Assembly (NCBI RefSeq): GCF_001021065.1
Contig: NZ_CP011546.1
Coordinates: 1,054,001-1,118,000 of the forward strand
Origin: Corynebacterium uterequi
Lineage (GTDB): Bacteria; Actinomycetota; Actinomycetes; Mycobacteriales; Mycobacteriaceae
Reading direction: 5' to 3'
DNA length: 64,000 bases
The first letter of the stretch is position 1. The number at the start of each line of letters is the position of its first letter. The translations under genes were made by a program, and so were the position numbers. Under the pieces are notes generated by a model. It worked only from the letters and a program-made list of their open reading frames with translations, had not been told where the DNA came from and did no database searches. Below are positions 10,600 to 29,822 of this stretch, in pieces.

Positions 10600-11751
10600 G
10601 TGTCCATCACTGCCCCGCAAGGCTTCATTGCCGCCGCCGGCGCCGCCGGCATTAAGCCGTCCGGAAAGTCGGACCTCGCCCTCGTAGTGAACACTGGCCC
10701 GCACCACCACGCCGCAGCCACGTTCACCCGTAACAAGATTGTGGCCTCCCCGGTGAAGCTGACCCGCCGCCACATCGCCGACGGTTCCCTTAGCGCGGTC
10801 CTGTACAACTCCGGCAACGCCAACGCCTGCAATGGCGCTCAGGGCGACCATGACGCCGCCGAATCCGCTACCCTCGTCGCCGCTGAGCTTGGGTGTGAGG
10901 TTTCGGACGTGGCAGTGTGCTCTACCGGGCTCATCGGGGAACCGCTACCGATGGATAAGCTCCGCGCAGCCATCCCCGGGGTTGCCGGCGGGCTTGGCCC
11001 CCATGGCGCGGCCGCCGCCGAAGCGATCCTCACCACCGACACCGTGGCCAAGGAGGTCCTCGTCGACGGCGACGGCTTCCTCCTCGGCGGGATGGGCAAG
11101 GGTGTGGGAATGATGGCGCCGTCGCTGGCGACCATGCTTGTGTGCCTCACCACGGATGCTGTCGCCAGCCCCCACGCCCTAAACCAGGCCCTCCTCAAGG
11201 CCGTGGGGGTAACCTTCAACACCCTCGACATCGACGGATCGACCTCGACGAACGACACGGTGATCATCCTTGCCAGCGGCGCCTCCGGGGTTATGCCCGA
11301 GCAGGAGGAATTAGACCGCGTGGTCCTCGCCGCGTGCGAGAACCTGGCTGCGCAGATGCAGGCGGATGCCGAAGGCGTCACCAAGCGAGTCACCATCACC
11401 GTGGAGGGCGCCCGCACCGACGCTGACGCCCTGAATGCCGCGAGAGTTTTGGGGCGCGACAACCTTTTCAAGTGCGCCATGTTCGGTTCCGATCCCAACT
11501 GGGGCCGCGTTCTGGCCGCCATCGGCATGGCCGAGGCTGAGTTGGACCCGGATGGCATCGACGTCTACTTCAATGACGAGGCGGTCTGCCTCGGCTCGGC
11601 CGGCACCCCCAACGCCCGCTCGGTCGATCTCTCCGGCACCGATATCGCCGTGCGCGTGAACCTCGGTACCGGTGGCGCCGGCACCGCCGTGGTGCGCACG
11701 ACCGACCTTTCCCACGCCTACGTCGAGATCAACTCCGCCTACTCCAGCTAG
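10600..11751 (+). CDS. argJ: glutamate N-acetyltransferase / amino-acid N-acetyltransferase (ornithine acetyltransferase)
   Basis: Transfers acetyl from N-acetylornithine to glutamate, closing the acetyl cycle of arginine synthesis; some members also use acetyl-CoA. The 383-residue precursor contains the autocleavage site LATML, with cleavage expected between Ala177 and Thr178 to give alpha and beta chains and the nucleophilic Thr178. Conserved [13 protein letters not shown] precedes it. GTG start after AAGGAGG at 10588-10594. The ArgR-box-like region just upstream may be a separate promoter. Whether this enzyme is mono- or bifunctional cannot be decided from sequence; no argA is seen in the window. 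Confidence 0.95.
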   Translation: MSITAPQGFIAAAGAAGIKPSGKSDLALVVNTGPHHHAAATFTRNKIVASPVKLTRRHIADGSLSAVLYNSGNANACNGAQGDHDAAESATLVAAELGCEVSDVAVCSTGLIGEPLPMDKLRAAIPGVAGGLGPHGAAAAEAILTTDTVAKEVLVDGDGFLLGGMGKGVGMMAPSLATMLVCLTTDAVASPHALNQALLKAVGVTFNTLDIDGSTSTNDTVIILASGASGVMPEQEELDRVVLAACENLAAQMQADAEGVTKRVTITVEGARTDADALNAARVLGRDNLFKCAMFGSDPNWGRVLAAIGMAEAELDPDGIDVYFNDEAVCLGSAGTPNARSVDLSGTDIAVRVNLGTGGAGTAVVRTTDLSHAYVEINSAYSS

Positions 11752-11773
11752 CACTGACCGGAAAAGAGCCACC

Positions 11774-12729
11774 GTGAACGCTTCCTCACACCACATCGTT
11801 CAGCATCTCACGAGCGAGATGCGGGCCCACGTCCTCGCTGAGGCGCTGCCCTGGCTGCAGCACTTCCGAGACAAGATTGTCGTGGTGAAATATGGCGGAA
11901 ACGCCATGGTCGACGAGAAGCTCAAGGCGGCTTTCGCTGCCGATATGGTGTTCCTGCGTACCGTCGGCGCGAAACCGGTGGTGGTCCACGGCGGGGGCCC
12001 GCAGATCAGCTCCATGCTCAAGCGGTTGGGGATCGACGGCGAGTTCCAAGGCGGCTTCCGCGTCACCACGCCGGAGGTTATGGACGTCGTGCGCATGGTG
12101 TTGCTGGGGCAGGTCGGCCGCGAGTTGGTCAACCTCATGAATACCTACGGGCCCTATGCCGTCGGTTGCTCTGGAGAGGACGCCAATCTCTTTCAGGCGC
12201 GCAAACGCTACGTTGAGGTGGGCGGGACACCGACGGACATCGGCCTGGTCGGCGACATCGTCGGCGTGAACCCGGAGAGCATCGAATCCCTCATAGCTGC
12301 CGGCCGGGTGCCCGTCATCTGCGGTATCGCACCGGATGAGGACGGCCAAGTCTATAACATCAACGCCGACACGGCGGCCGCCGCTATCGCTACCGGACTG
12401 GGCGCTGAACGCTTGGTCATGCTCACCAACATCGAAGGCCTGTACACCGATTGGCCGAACCGCGACTCTCTGGTGTCCAAAATCGAGGCCTCTGAGCTGG
12501 CCAAGCTCGTTCCGGGACTGGACTCCGGCATGATCCCCAAGATGGAAGCATGCCTGTCGGCGGTTAACTCCGGCGTCAAGGCGGCCCACGTTATCGATGG
12601 GCGCATACCGCATTCCGTGCTGCTGGAGCTGTTGACGATGGGCGGCATCGGCACCATGGTGCTGCCAGACCACTATGACCGCGCGAACTACCCGCTCGGC
12701 ACCGTGTTCAGGAAGGACGACGAAGACTA

Positions 12730-12730
<1 letters not shown>
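11774..12730 (+). CDS. argB: acetylglutamate kinase
   Basis: Phosphorylates N-acetylglutamate, usually the feedback-controlled step in organisms with argJ. The 318-residue amino-acid-kinase-fold protein carries the phosphate-binding VVKYGGNAM and the [10 protein letters not shown] glycine-rich loop, and [14 protein letters not shown] at the nucleotide site. The N-terminal extension before the kinase core ([20 protein letters not shown]) resembles the helix found in arginine-inhibitable hexameric kinases, so feedback inhibition is likely. GTG 11774 was chosen because upstream starts lie inside argJ. The stop overlaps the argD start by one base (TAATG). Confidence 0.96.
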
Positions 12731-14911
<2,181 letters not shown>

Positions 14912-14950
14912 CCCCGTCCCGCCGCGCCCCTCAAGAGGAGAGCACCCGCC

Positions 14951-15454
14951 ATGGCCACCACCGTCACCAGAGCAGCCCGTCAGGGCACGATCACCGAGAT
15001 CCTCCACCACGAGCGCATATCCTCCCAAGCGGAGTTGCTCGACCGCCTGCGCGACGCCGGCATCGCCGTCACCCAAGCCACGCTGTCTCGTGACCTCGAC
15101 GAGTTGGGCGCCCGGAAGGTCCGGCCCGGAGACGGGCCGCCTTTCTACACTCTCAGCCCGGAGGAAGCCGCGATGGCCGCATTGGGTGTCCGTGAGCGGC
15201 TGCGCCGTCACCTCGACGAGCTCGTCGTCGCCGTCGACAGTTCCTATAACACTGCCGTGGTGCGCACTCCACCGGGGGCGGCCCAGTTCTTGGCAAGCCA
15301 CATTGACCGCGCCGGGCTTGAAGAAGTCGTCGGCTGCATCGCCGGCGATGACACCATCTTCCTGCTGGCGCGGGAGCCGATGTCGGGGCATGACCTGGCC
15401 GTTTCCCTGGCCCCGAAGGGAACGACCCCGCGGCTACGGGGCAGTAGCGAATAA
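14951..15454 (+). CDS. argR: arginine repressor
   Basis: Arginine-responsive hexameric regulator. The 167-residue protein has the N-terminal winged helix ([20 protein letters not shown], then [13 protein letters not shown]) and the C-terminal oligomerization and arginine-binding domain ending in [14 protein letters not shown]. It is embedded in the operon it should control, between argF and argG. The ArgR-box-like sites before argC and argJ are its likely targets, making a feedback loop. ATG after AAGAGGAGAG. Confidence 0.95.
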   Translation: MATTVTRAARQGTITEILHHERISSQAELLDRLRDAGIAVTQATLSRDLDELGARKVRPGDGPPFYTLSPEEAAMAALGVRERLRRHLDELVVAVDSSYNTAVVRTPPGAAQFLASHIDRAGLEEVVGCIAGDDTIFLLAREPMSGHDLAVSLAPKGTTPRLRGSSE

Positions 15455-15457
15455 CTG

Positions 15458-15463
15458 TAGTAT
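15458..15463 (+). promoter_or_regulatory. possible internal -10 box for argGH
   Basis: TAGTAT overlaps the gap between argR and argG and would give a 35-base leader containing the argG Shine-Dalgarno AAAGGAG (15490-15496). No clear -35 box. Confidence 0.3.
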
Positions 15464-15503
15464 TTCATCCGATTGCACCGAAGATCCTTAAAGGAGAATT
15501 TTC

Positions 15504-18208
<2,705 letters not shown>

Positions 18209-18241
18209 CCCGAGTACCGAGCGAAAAGGCTGCTGCCCGTT

Positions 18242-18247
18242 TACTGT
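18242..18247 (+). promoter_or_regulatory. -10 box of the envelope three-gene cluster
   Basis: TACTGT ends 6 bases before ATG 18254, predicting a leaderless transcript. Confidence 0.5.
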
Positions 18248-18253
18248 TAAGGC

Positions 18254-19408
18254 ATGAACTCGCAGCAGCGCGAAGGCCGAGGTTCGTGCGTTTCGATCCT
18301 GATCGGGGTCATCCTCATCGCTGTCGCGGTAGCCGCCATTGTGTTCGGCACCGGGCAGCGTTTTTTACCTTTCTCGAAGCACTCGTCCCCGCTCGGTGAC
18401 GATGACGTCGTCCAAGGGATTATCGGTTCGGAAAAAGCCCCTTTCTTCGACGACCCGCGGGTCGTCGATGCCTTGGCCGATGAGGGCCTGAGGGTGGAAT
18501 TTACTACCGCCGGATCCCGCAGCATGGCGGAGAAAGACCTGGCAAACTACGACTTCGCGTTTCCATCGTCGTCCCCGACCGCGGATAGGATCAGCGAGGC
18601 CATGCCGGATAACCTCGGCTCGGTCACCCCGTTCTACTCGCCCATGGCGGTAGCGACCTTTGAACCGATCCTGCAGGCCCTTCAGGGCGCTGGAGCGGCC
18701 CGGCGCGAGGGCGAGCATTGGTACATCGACGTCGCCGCCTTCATGGAACTCAACGCCGCGCGCACACGCTGGCGCGACGTGGCGCCCGACTATCCCAATC
18801 CCCGCATCGTTCAGATAGCCTCCACCGACGTCCGCAGCTCCAATTCCGCAGCGATGTACCTGGCCATCGTGTCGTGGGTCGCCAACGGCGGAGCGGTGCC
18901 AGGATCGGGGGAGGTTCTGGCGACCGTGGACCGGGTGCGCCCACTGTTCGTCGAGCAGGGGTATACGGAACGATCCTCCGCAGGTCCCTTCGGCGATTAC
19001 CTATCTCAGGGCATCGGCTCGAAACCGATGGTCATGGTGTATGAAGCCCAGTTCCTGGGGGAGGCGATGAGCAAGGATTCCCGCATCCGTGAGGACATGG
19101 TGCTGGCTTATCCGGATCCCACGGTGCATAGCAACCACACCCTCGTCGCGCTGACTGAATCGGGGCGGAGGCTAGCCGACGTGCTCAATGACGATCCGGA
19201 ATTGCAGCAGCTCGCGGCCGAGCATGGATTCCGGCCCCATGACCCGGCTCTCTTCGCCGAGGTACTGGGCAAGAAGGGCGTCGAGCCGCCGCCAGAGTTC
19301 TTGCCAGCGGTGGATCCGCCGGCCTTTGCCACGTTGGAGAAACTTATTGAGGGGGTCGGCATGCACTACGCGACGGCGGCCCCGCCTGAGGAAGGGGAGC
19401 AGCAGTGA
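18254..19408 (+). CDS. membrane-anchored protein with extracytoplasmic solute-binding-like domain
   Basis: The 384-residue product has a short basic N-terminus and one transmembrane helix (SILIGVILIAVAVAAIVFG, residues about 14-32) without a lipobox. The large outside domain resembles type 2 periplasmic binding proteins, with a bound-ligand-style fold suggested by YDFAFPSSSPTADRISEAM and TSVTPFYS-like hinge segments (GSVTPFYSPMAVATF). It overlaps the next gene by one base. The three genes 18254-21631 form a tightly coupled unit, suggesting a complex at the membrane. Substrate and role are unknown; no permease or ATPase is adjacent, so it is probably not a transporter subunit. Confidence 0.6.
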   Translation: MNSQQREGRGSCVSILIGVILIAVAVAAIVFGTGQRFLPFSKHSSPLGDDDVVQGIIGSEKAPFFDDPRVVDALADEGLRVEFTTAGSRSMAEKDLANYDFAFPSSSPTADRISEAMPDNLGSVTPFYSPMAVATFEPILQALQGAGAARREGEHWYIDVAAFMELNAARTRWRDVAPDYPNPRIVQIASTDVRSSNSAAMYLAIVSWVANGGAVPGSGEVLATVDRVRPLFVEQGYTERSSAGPFGDYLSQGIGSKPMVMVYEAQFLGEAMSKDSRIREDMVLAYPDPTVHSNHTLVALTESGRRLADVLNDDPELQQLAAEHGFRPHDPALFAEVLGKKGVEPPPEFLPAVDPPAFATLEKLIEGVGMHYATAAPPEEGEQQ

Positions 19409-21003
19409 TGACCCGACGACTGGTTGCATTGTGGTTGGTTATCGTCGGCAGCGTGCTCGTTGCCTGCGGTGGCACCACCGACGCCATCGACTCCGCCATC
19501 GACTCGGCGAGGGGTGGCCCTGCCAGTCCTGGGGGCACGCTGAAAATCGTCGCCGCCACCGAATTGACCGATCTTAAAGAGGTCATCGAAGGAGAAGCCG
19601 CCCGGGACCTGGGCTTTGATATCGTCATGGAGTTCCCCGGCGGAACACTGAAGAATTCCCAGCTTCTCAAGGACGGCCAACTGGGCGACGCTGGCGCCAC
19701 CTGGTTTGCCACGAATCGGTACGTCGACCTCATCGGGGCCCGCGATGCACTCGCCGACGAGTACTCCACCGCCACCTCACCCGTCGCCTTCGGCATCTCC
19801 GAAGCGAAGGCTCGCGAGCTTGGTTGGGTAAACCAGGCCCCGACCTGGCTGGAGATCGCCGATGCCGCCGAAGGCGGGCGGTTCACTTTCGGTATGACCG
19901 ATCCCAGCGAGTCCAACTCGGGGTTCTCGGCGCTGGTCTCCGTGGCTACCGCCATAGCCGATACCGGGGCCGCGCTTACCGTCGCCGACATCCAGCGAAT
20001 CGCCCCCAACTTGCAGCGCTTCTTTGCCGGCCAGACTATGTCCTCCGGGTCTTCCGGATGGTTGGCCGAGACCTTCCTCACCGAGCCTGGGCGCGTCGAC
20101 GCGATCATCAACTACGAATCAGTGCTGCACAGCATGCGTGAGTCCGGAGCGGACATTCACGTCATTGTCCCTAGCGATGGTGTGGTCTCCGCTGACTACC
20201 CGCTGTCGACGATTGCCGGTCCGGACAATGCGGAGGACCGGCAGCGCGTCGAGCTCCTGGCCAATTGGATTGCCGATCACCCCGACGTCGTCGCGGACAG
20301 CTACCGGCGCCCCATCGACCCGAAAGCACACCTGGCCGAAGGGCTGAGCACTCAGACGCTCATCGAACTGCCTACCCCCGGCGATAGCGCGGTCACTGAG
20401 GCGCTACTGGCGGCGTACCAGCACCAGCTGCGCAAACCCGGCGACACGGCGTATGTTCTGGACACCTCGGGATCTATGTCCGGCGAGCGCATGGCGGCCT
20501 TGCAGGCGACGATGCAGTCGCTCATCGACGGCACTGCCGCCACTGCGACCGCCAAAGTGGGACTGCGGGAGCGAGAATCCGTCGTCCTGCTGCCCTTTGC
20601 CGATACCCCGGCCCAGCCCACGGCCGTCACCATTGGCGCCGATGGAGCAGGTCGCGCTGATCTGGCATCGGCCGTCGCCAGCCTTGTTGCCTACGGCGAC
20701 ACCGCGCTCTACGACACCCTGGAGCTGGCCTACGAGCACGTCTCCGCCGATGGGTCGACCATTCCCTCGATTGTGCTCATGAGCGACGGCGAGGTCACCG
20801 TCGGAGACGGCCTGGCGGAGTTTGAACAATTCCACGCCCAGCTACCACCGGCGCAGCAACAGATCCCGGTCTTCGTCATCCTCTACGGCGAAAGTAACGC
20901 CGCGGAAATGAACCGCATCGCGGAGCTGACCGGCGGAAAGGTCTTCGACGCGCTCAACGGAGACTTAGCCCAGGCATTTGGGGAGATCCGTGGATACCAA
21001 TAA
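19408..21003 (+). CDS. lipoprotein with solute-binding-like and von Willebrand factor A domains
   Basis: The 531-residue product has a signal peptide with lipobox LVAC (Cys near residue 19). Residues about 45-330 form a solute-binding-like domain (GTLKIVAATELTDLKEVIEG; NYESVLHSM). Residues about 345-530 form a VWA domain with the MIDAS motif DTSGSMSGERM and a later SDGEVTVGDG. VWA domains bind partner proteins through a metal ion. The ATG overlaps the upstream stop (TGATG); GTG 19405 is an alternative start. The pairing of two solute-binding-like domains in consecutive genes suggests a shared partner or ligand in the envelope. No enzymatic role is visible. Confidence 0.75.
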   Translation: MTRRLVALWLVIVGSVLVACGGTTDAIDSAIDSARGGPASPGGTLKIVAATELTDLKEVIEGEAARDLGFDIVMEFPGGTLKNSQLLKDGQLGDAGATWFATNRYVDLIGARDALADEYSTATSPVAFGISEAKARELGWVNQAPTWLEIADAAEGGRFTFGMTDPSESNSGFSALVSVATAIADTGAALTVADIQRIAPNLQRFFAGQTMSSGSSGWLAETFLTEPGRVDAIINYESVLHSMRESGADIHVIVPSDGVVSADYPLSTIAGPDNAEDRQRVELLANWIADHPDVVADSYRRPIDPKAHLAEGLSTQTLIELPTPGDSAVTEALLAAYQHQLRKPGDTAYVLDTSGSMSGERMAALQATMQSLIDGTAATATAKVGLRERESVVLLPFADTPAQPTAVTIGADGAGRADLASAVASLVAYGDTALYDTLELAYEHVSADGSTIPSIVLMSDGEVTVGDGLAEFEQFHAQLPPAQQQIPVFVILYGESNAAEMNRIAELTGGKVFDALNGDLAQAFGEIRGYQ

Positions 21004-21631
21004 AAAGACCAGGTTCTTTACCTCCCGGCGCAACCTCGTCGGCATGCTCCTCGCCATCGGCGTCATCGTCGCCCATCTCATCCTTGGGTTGGGCTCGCTG
21101 TGGTTTATCGCCGCTGCCGCCGCCTATGGCGCCGGAGTGGCTCTTACTCCGCCTGCACAGCAGCAGCGCCCACAGGCACTGCCACCCGCCGGCCCGGCCG
21201 AACTGCACCAGAAATTCATGAGCATTGAGCGCAGCCTCTACGGTCGGGCACTGCCGGATCCCATCGCAATCCAGCTGCGACGCATCCGAGAGGAACTCAC
21301 CCGGCTCCTCCCACGCTGGGAGGACCTGGCAGATGTCCCGGAGCGGCGCGAGGCGCTGCGAGGGATCATCCAGGTACATTTGCCGACAATCACCGAGGGC
21401 TACCTGCGGGTCCCCAACCCGAACGATCCCCGGGCCGTCGCTCAGGTCGACGACGCCCTGGCCCTGCTCGTCAACTACCTCGAAGAGACGAATCAGGCCA
21501 TCGTCGATAACACTCTCATGGATCTGGAGGACGCAACCCGCGCGACACAGCTCCAATTCGGTCCGACCTCGCTGCCGGGCGTTGCTTTGATTGTTCCGCC
21601 CGATGACGAGCCAGGTCCGCCGCAGCGCTAG
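20990..21631 (+). CDS. membrane protein with C-terminal helical domain, XpaC-like
   Basis: The 213-residue product has two closely spaced transmembrane helices (residues about 14-50: LVGMLLAIGVIVAHLILGLG and SLWFIAAAAAYGAGVAL), then a Pro/Gln linker and an all-helical cytoplasmic region. Its spacing of hydrophobic and charged residues (IREELTRLLP, HLPTITEGYL, LLVNYLEETNQAI) recalls the XpaC / 5-bromo-4-chloroindolyl-phosphate-hydrolysis family often paired with toxic-anion-resistance proteins; this match is tentative. GTG 20990 was chosen because GGGGAGA lies just before it. It overlaps the VWA gene by 14 bases, so it is co-translated. Confidence 0.5.
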   Translation: MDTNKKTRFFTSRRNLVGMLLAIGVIVAHLILGLGSLWFIAAAAAYGAGVALTPPAQQQRPQALPPAGPAELHQKFMSIERSLYGRALPDPIAIQLRRIREELTRLLPRWEDLADVPERREALRGIIQVHLPTITEGYLRVPNPNDPRAVAQVDDALALLVNYLEETNQAIVDNTLMDLEDATRATQLQFGPTSLPGVALIVPPDDEPGPPQR

Positions 21632-21634
21632 AGT
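21629..21634 (+). promoter_or_regulatory. -10 box overlapping the preceding stop codon
   Basis: TAGAGT contains the TAG stop of the XpaC-like gene and ends 7 bases before ATG 21642, suggesting a leaderless start for the Trm112-like gene and tyrS. Confidence 0.45.
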
Positions 21635-21641
21635 TGAAACC

Positions 21642-21842
21642 ATGACTCTTGACCCGCAATTGCTTGAGGTGTTGGTGTGCCCGCAGGATCATGGTCCGCT
21701 GCGATATCTGGACCAGCAGCAGGTACTTGTCAATGACCGGCTCGGCATTGCGTATCGGATCGACGACGGAATTCCCGTCATGCTCATCGACGAAGCCCAA
21801 CCGTGGCCGGCCAACGCCGCGGACACCGATCAGGAGGATTAA
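21642..21842 (+). CDS. Trm112-like small protein
   Basis: The 66-residue protein begins LDPQLLEVLVCPQDHGPLRY and ends with a short acidic tail, matching the bacterial Trm112/YcaR-type fold. One CP motif is retained, but a full zinc-binding Cys set is not present. Such proteins act as small binding partners, often of methyltransferases; here no partner is identified. tyrS follows after 3 bases, so the two are co-expressed. Length is usual for the family. Confidence 0.75.
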   Translation: MTLDPQLLEVLVCPQDHGPLRYLDQQQVLVNDRLGIAYRIDDGIPVMLIDEAQPWPANAADTDQED

Positions 21843-21845
21843 TTC

Positions 21846-23117
21846 ATGAACATCATCGACGAGCTCCAGTGGCGTGGGCTCATTAACCAGTCCACGGACC
21901 TCGACGCCTTGCGCGAAGCCTGCGAAAACCCCATTACCCTGTACTGCGGCTTCGACCCCACGGGTAATTCGCTTCACGCCGGGCACCTGGTGCCGATGAT
22001 CATGCTGCGCCGGTTCCAGGAGTTCGGCCACCGGCCGCTGACCCTGGCAGGCGGGGCGACCGGACTGATCGGCGATCCGCGCGACGTCGGCGAGCGGTCC
22101 ATGCTCTCTGAGGATGTGATGGTCGACAACCTCGCTGCCATCCAGCAGCAGTTGCGGTCCTTCGTGGACTTCGACGACGCCCGGCCCAACCATGCGGTGA
22201 TGGTCAACAACGCCGACTGGGTGAACCAGATGAACGTCATCGAATTCCTCCGTGACGTGGGCAAGAATTTCTCCTTGAACACGATGCTCGACCGGGACAC
22301 CGTCAAGCGACGCCTGGAGAGCGATGGTATCTCCTACACCGAGTTCTCCTACATGCTTCTGCAGGCGAACGACTACGTCCACCTGCACCGCACCTACGAC
22401 TGCGTACTGCAGATCGGCGGTGGCGACCAGTGGGGCAACATCGTCTCCGGCGTGGACCTCAACCGCCGAGTTAACTCGGCGAAGGTCCACGGCATGACCG
22501 TGCCGTTGGTCACCGATGCCGAAGGCAACAAGTTCGGCAAGTCTACCGGTGGCGGAAAGCTCTGGCTGGATCCCGAGCAGACCTCCCCTTACGCCTGGTA
22601 CCAATACTTCATCAACGCAGGCGACTCGGTGGTCATCAACTACCTCAAGTGGTTTACCTTCCTCACCCAGGAAGAGATCGCCGAGTACGAGACGGCCGTA
22701 GCCGAACGCCCCTTCAAGCGCGAGGCCCAGCGTCGACTTGCCCAGGAGATGACGACCCTGGTCCACGGGTCCGAGGCGACCGCGGCCGTCGAACTGGCCT
22801 CACAGGCACTGTTTGGCAAGGCGCAGCTCAGCGACCTTGACGAGAAAACTCTCGCGTCCGCGCTCTCGGAAACCTCCGTTTATGAGGTGAAGGCGGGGGA
22901 GCAGGCAAGCATCGTTGACATCCTCGTGGGAGCCGGCCTGGCGAAGTCCAAGGGCGAGGCTCGTCGCTCCATCAAGGAAGGCGGCGCCTACGTCAACAAC
23001 GAGCGCGTGTCCGACGAGGAATGGACGCCGCAGCCGGAGAACCTACTGCATAACCGCTGGCTGGTTCTACGCAAGGGCAAGAAGAATTTTGCCGGGGTGC
23101 GGTTCGACGCCTCCTAG
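21846..23117 (+). CDS. tyrS: tyrosine-tRNA ligase
   Basis: Class I aminoacyl-tRNA synthetase charging tRNA-Tyr. The 423-residue protein has the HIGH-type motif [16 protein letters not shown], the tyrosine pocket [20 protein letters not shown], the KMSKS-type KFGKSTGG and a C-terminal S4 RNA-binding domain ([20 protein letters not shown]). The length is normal. It marks the left edge of the accessory interval, which ends at the conserved gene starting at 39086. Confidence 0.97.
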   Translation: MNIIDELQWRGLINQSTDLDALREACENPITLYCGFDPTGNSLHAGHLVPMIMLRRFQEFGHRPLTLAGGATGLIGDPRDVGERSMLSEDVMVDNLAAIQQQLRSFVDFDDARPNHAVMVNNADWVNQMNVIEFLRDVGKNFSLNTMLDRDTVKRRLESDGISYTEFSYMLLQANDYVHLHRTYDCVLQIGGGDQWGNIVSGVDLNRRVNSAKVHGMTVPLVTDAEGNKFGKSTGGGKLWLDPEQTSPYAWYQYFINAGDSVVINYLKWFTFLTQEEIAEYETAVAERPFKREAQRRLAQEMTTLVHGSEATAAVELASQALFGKAQLSDLDEKTLASALSETSVYEVKAGEQASIVDILVGAGLAKSKGEARRSIKEGGAYVNNERVSDEEWTPQPENLLHNRWLVLRKGKKNFAGVRFDAS

Positions 23118-23124
23118 CCGACGG

Positions 23125-23157
23125 CTTGCCTTGGTCGGGGGCTAAGACCGGGGCAAG
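23125..23157. terminator. hairpin between convergent tyrS and the DeoR-type gene
   Basis: CTTGCC tt GGTC (23125-23136) pairs with GACC gg GGCAAG (23146-23157) around a 9-base loop. It may end transcription from both sides; no T run is present on the + strand. Confidence 0.4.
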
Positions 23158-23194
23158 GGCTAGGAAGCAGCGATGCTGTACCCGTTGCTTTGTT

Positions 23195-23962
23195 CTAATC
23201 GGTTGAAGCCACGATGACCTCGACGCCCAACGCGTCGAGGGAGTCGCAGAGTTCTTCCGGAGTGCCGTCATCCGTAATCACCGTGTCGACTTCCGGCCAT
23301 GATGCGAACTGAGACAAGCCCCTAAGCTGCCACTTTGAGGAATCAATGACAGCGACGACGCGTCGAGCCGTGCGGATCAAGCCCCGGTTCGTCTCCGCCT
23401 CGTTGAGATTCGGAGTCATCAAACCCCGCTGAAGATGAGCGCCGTGGGCTCCGATAAACAGCGTGTTGACGTTGAGATCCGACAGAGTGGCATTGGCAAC
23501 CGAGCCGACTAGAGCGCCGGTGGGGGTCCGTTGCCCGCCAGTCAGGATCACCGAGGGGCCATTCTCACCTTCGTAGAGTTGGTCGGCGACGAACAAGGAA
23601 TTCGTGACGACGGTGAGGTCGCGAACGTCGCGAATTCTTTCAGCCACCGCAGTGCACGTGGAACCGCCGGAGAAGGCGATCGTCATCCCCGAATGAACCA
23701 GCTCTGCGGCAGCAGAGGCGATAGCTTCCTTCTGGGCACGATTGAGCAGCTGTTTGATCTCATACTTGGGCTCGCCTGAGAAGTCGATGGAGGTGGCACC
23801 TCCATGAACTTTGATGAGAGACCGAGCCTGCGCCAGATCGTAGAGGTCCCTCCGGATGGTCATAGGTGAGACATCGAGTTGAGCCGCTAGCTCCGAGGTC
23901 TGAACGGTCCCCTTCGAGCGCAGCTCTCCAAGAATCCATTTGTGCCTTTCGGTAGCCAGCAT
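23195..23962 (-). CDS. DeoR-family transcriptional regulator
   Basis: The 255-residue protein has an N-terminal DeoR winged helix (ERHKWILGELRSKGTVQTSE, LAAQLDVSPMTIRRDLYDL) and a C-terminal sugar-phosphate sensing domain (DeoRC fold: TIAFSGGSTCTAVAERI, TNSLFVADQL, LFIGAHG). Members normally repress carbohydrate-use genes and respond to a phosphorylated sugar. No such genes are adjacent: tyrS is convergent on one side and the rRNA operon promoter lies on the other. ATG 23962 was chosen because AGGAAAGGAG precedes it at good spacing. A -10-like TAGACT is visible on this strand near 24004. Confidence 0.88.
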   Translation of the reverse strand: MLATERHKWILGELRSKGTVQTSELAAQLDVSPMTIRRDLYDLAQARSLIKVHGGATSIDFSGEPKYEIKQLLNRAQKEAIASAAAELVHSGMTIAFSGGSTCTAVAERIRDVRDLTVVTNSLFVADQLYEGENGPSVILTGGQRTPTGALVGSVANATLSDLNVNTLFIGAHGAHLQRGLMTPNLNEAETNRGLIRTARRVVAVIDSSKWQLRGLSQFASWPEVDTVITDDGTPEELCDSLDALGVEVIVASTD

Positions 23963-24062
23963 CCGGTAGCTCCTTTCCTGGTAGATCAACCTTCCCACCA
24001 GTCTATCGGGTGAACGTTACTGCTGAGACAGATGGTGAGGAACGTGACTGACTAGCGATCGA

Positions 24063-24196
24063 TTCGGGGTAGTTGCCGCGAAAGATGCCTTCTGGCCTGG
24101 GGTTTTGTGTTGTTGGTGGGGTGTGTGTAGATTCTTGGGAGTCGCCGAGGCTGCTGGTTGTTGCTGGTTGGTTTCGGTGGTGGGGATGGTCTGGTT
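24063..24196. other. G/T-rich spacer between the DeoR gene and the rRNA promoter
   Basis: No open frame with coding character is seen. The + strand becomes markedly rich in G and T from here up to the 16S gene. The only strong site is the rRNA promoter that follows. Confidence 0.6.
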
Positions 24197-24226
24197 TTGA
24201 CTTCTGTGTGGGGTTGTTGCTAGGGT
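24197..24226 (+). promoter_or_regulatory. rRNA operon promoter
   Basis: TTGACT (24197-24202) and TAGGGT (24221-24226) are separated by 18 bases and lie about 425 bases before the 16S gene. They fit the -35/-10 pattern of strong actinobacterial housekeeping promoters. Transcription would start near 24233. Confidence 0.65.
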
Positions 24227-24247
24227 GTCTTCTTGCTGCTTGGGTGG

Positions 24248-24377
24248 CTGGCCTGTTGTGGGTTGGTTGTGTGGGTGGCGTGTGTTGTGTGAGAACTCAA
24301 TAGTGTGTCAACTACTTGAATTTTTTTGTTGTCACTGTCCAGTATCACTGGCCTGTTGTGGGTTGGTGGTGTGGGTG
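24248..24377 (+). repeat. 30-bp direct repeat in the 16S leader
   Basis: A 30-base G/T-rich segment at 24248-24277 (starting CTGGCCTGTTGTGGG) recurs at 24348-24377 with one difference, exactly 100 bases apart. The boxA-like element lies between the copies. It looks like an internal leader duplication. Confidence 0.75.
24282..24305 (+). promoter_or_regulatory. boxA-like antitermination element, 16S leader
   Basis: TGTGAGAACTCAATAGTG and the preceding GTGTT resemble the conserved leader motif of actinobacterial rRNA operons (TTTGAGAACTCAA core), thought to recruit Nus factors. A near copy precedes the 23S gene at 26493-26516. Confidence 0.6.
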
Positions 24378-24650
24378 ATGGTTGCTGGTTGTGGTTGCGT
24401 GTGCCCGGCACCTTGGTTCCCTGCTGTTGGCGGGGGTGGGGTGTTGTGCGTGGGTGATTGATGGCTGGTGATTGTTGCCTTCCCTTTGCTGCTTTGTTGT
24501 GGTGGGGGTTGGTTGTTGCGTGGTTGTGGTGGTTTTTCCTCGTCGGATGTGCCTGGCTGCGTGATGTAATCAGTGGTTGTTTTTTGTTCATGTAATTTTT
24601 TGGATTTTTTGTCAGTGTTTGGGCTCTTTCGCCTTGAAACATGATTGTTT

Positions 24651-29688
<5,038 letters not shown>

Positions 29689-29822
29689 TGTTTGCCGCAA
29701 GCAAGAGTATGTGCACGTGGAACAGTGTGCAGGAAAAATTTGATTGATGTCGCGTTCGTTATGCAGTGTCTGGCACGGCACCAGGCCACCGTTGGGTGGT
29801 TGTGTGTTGTGTTGGTTGGTTG

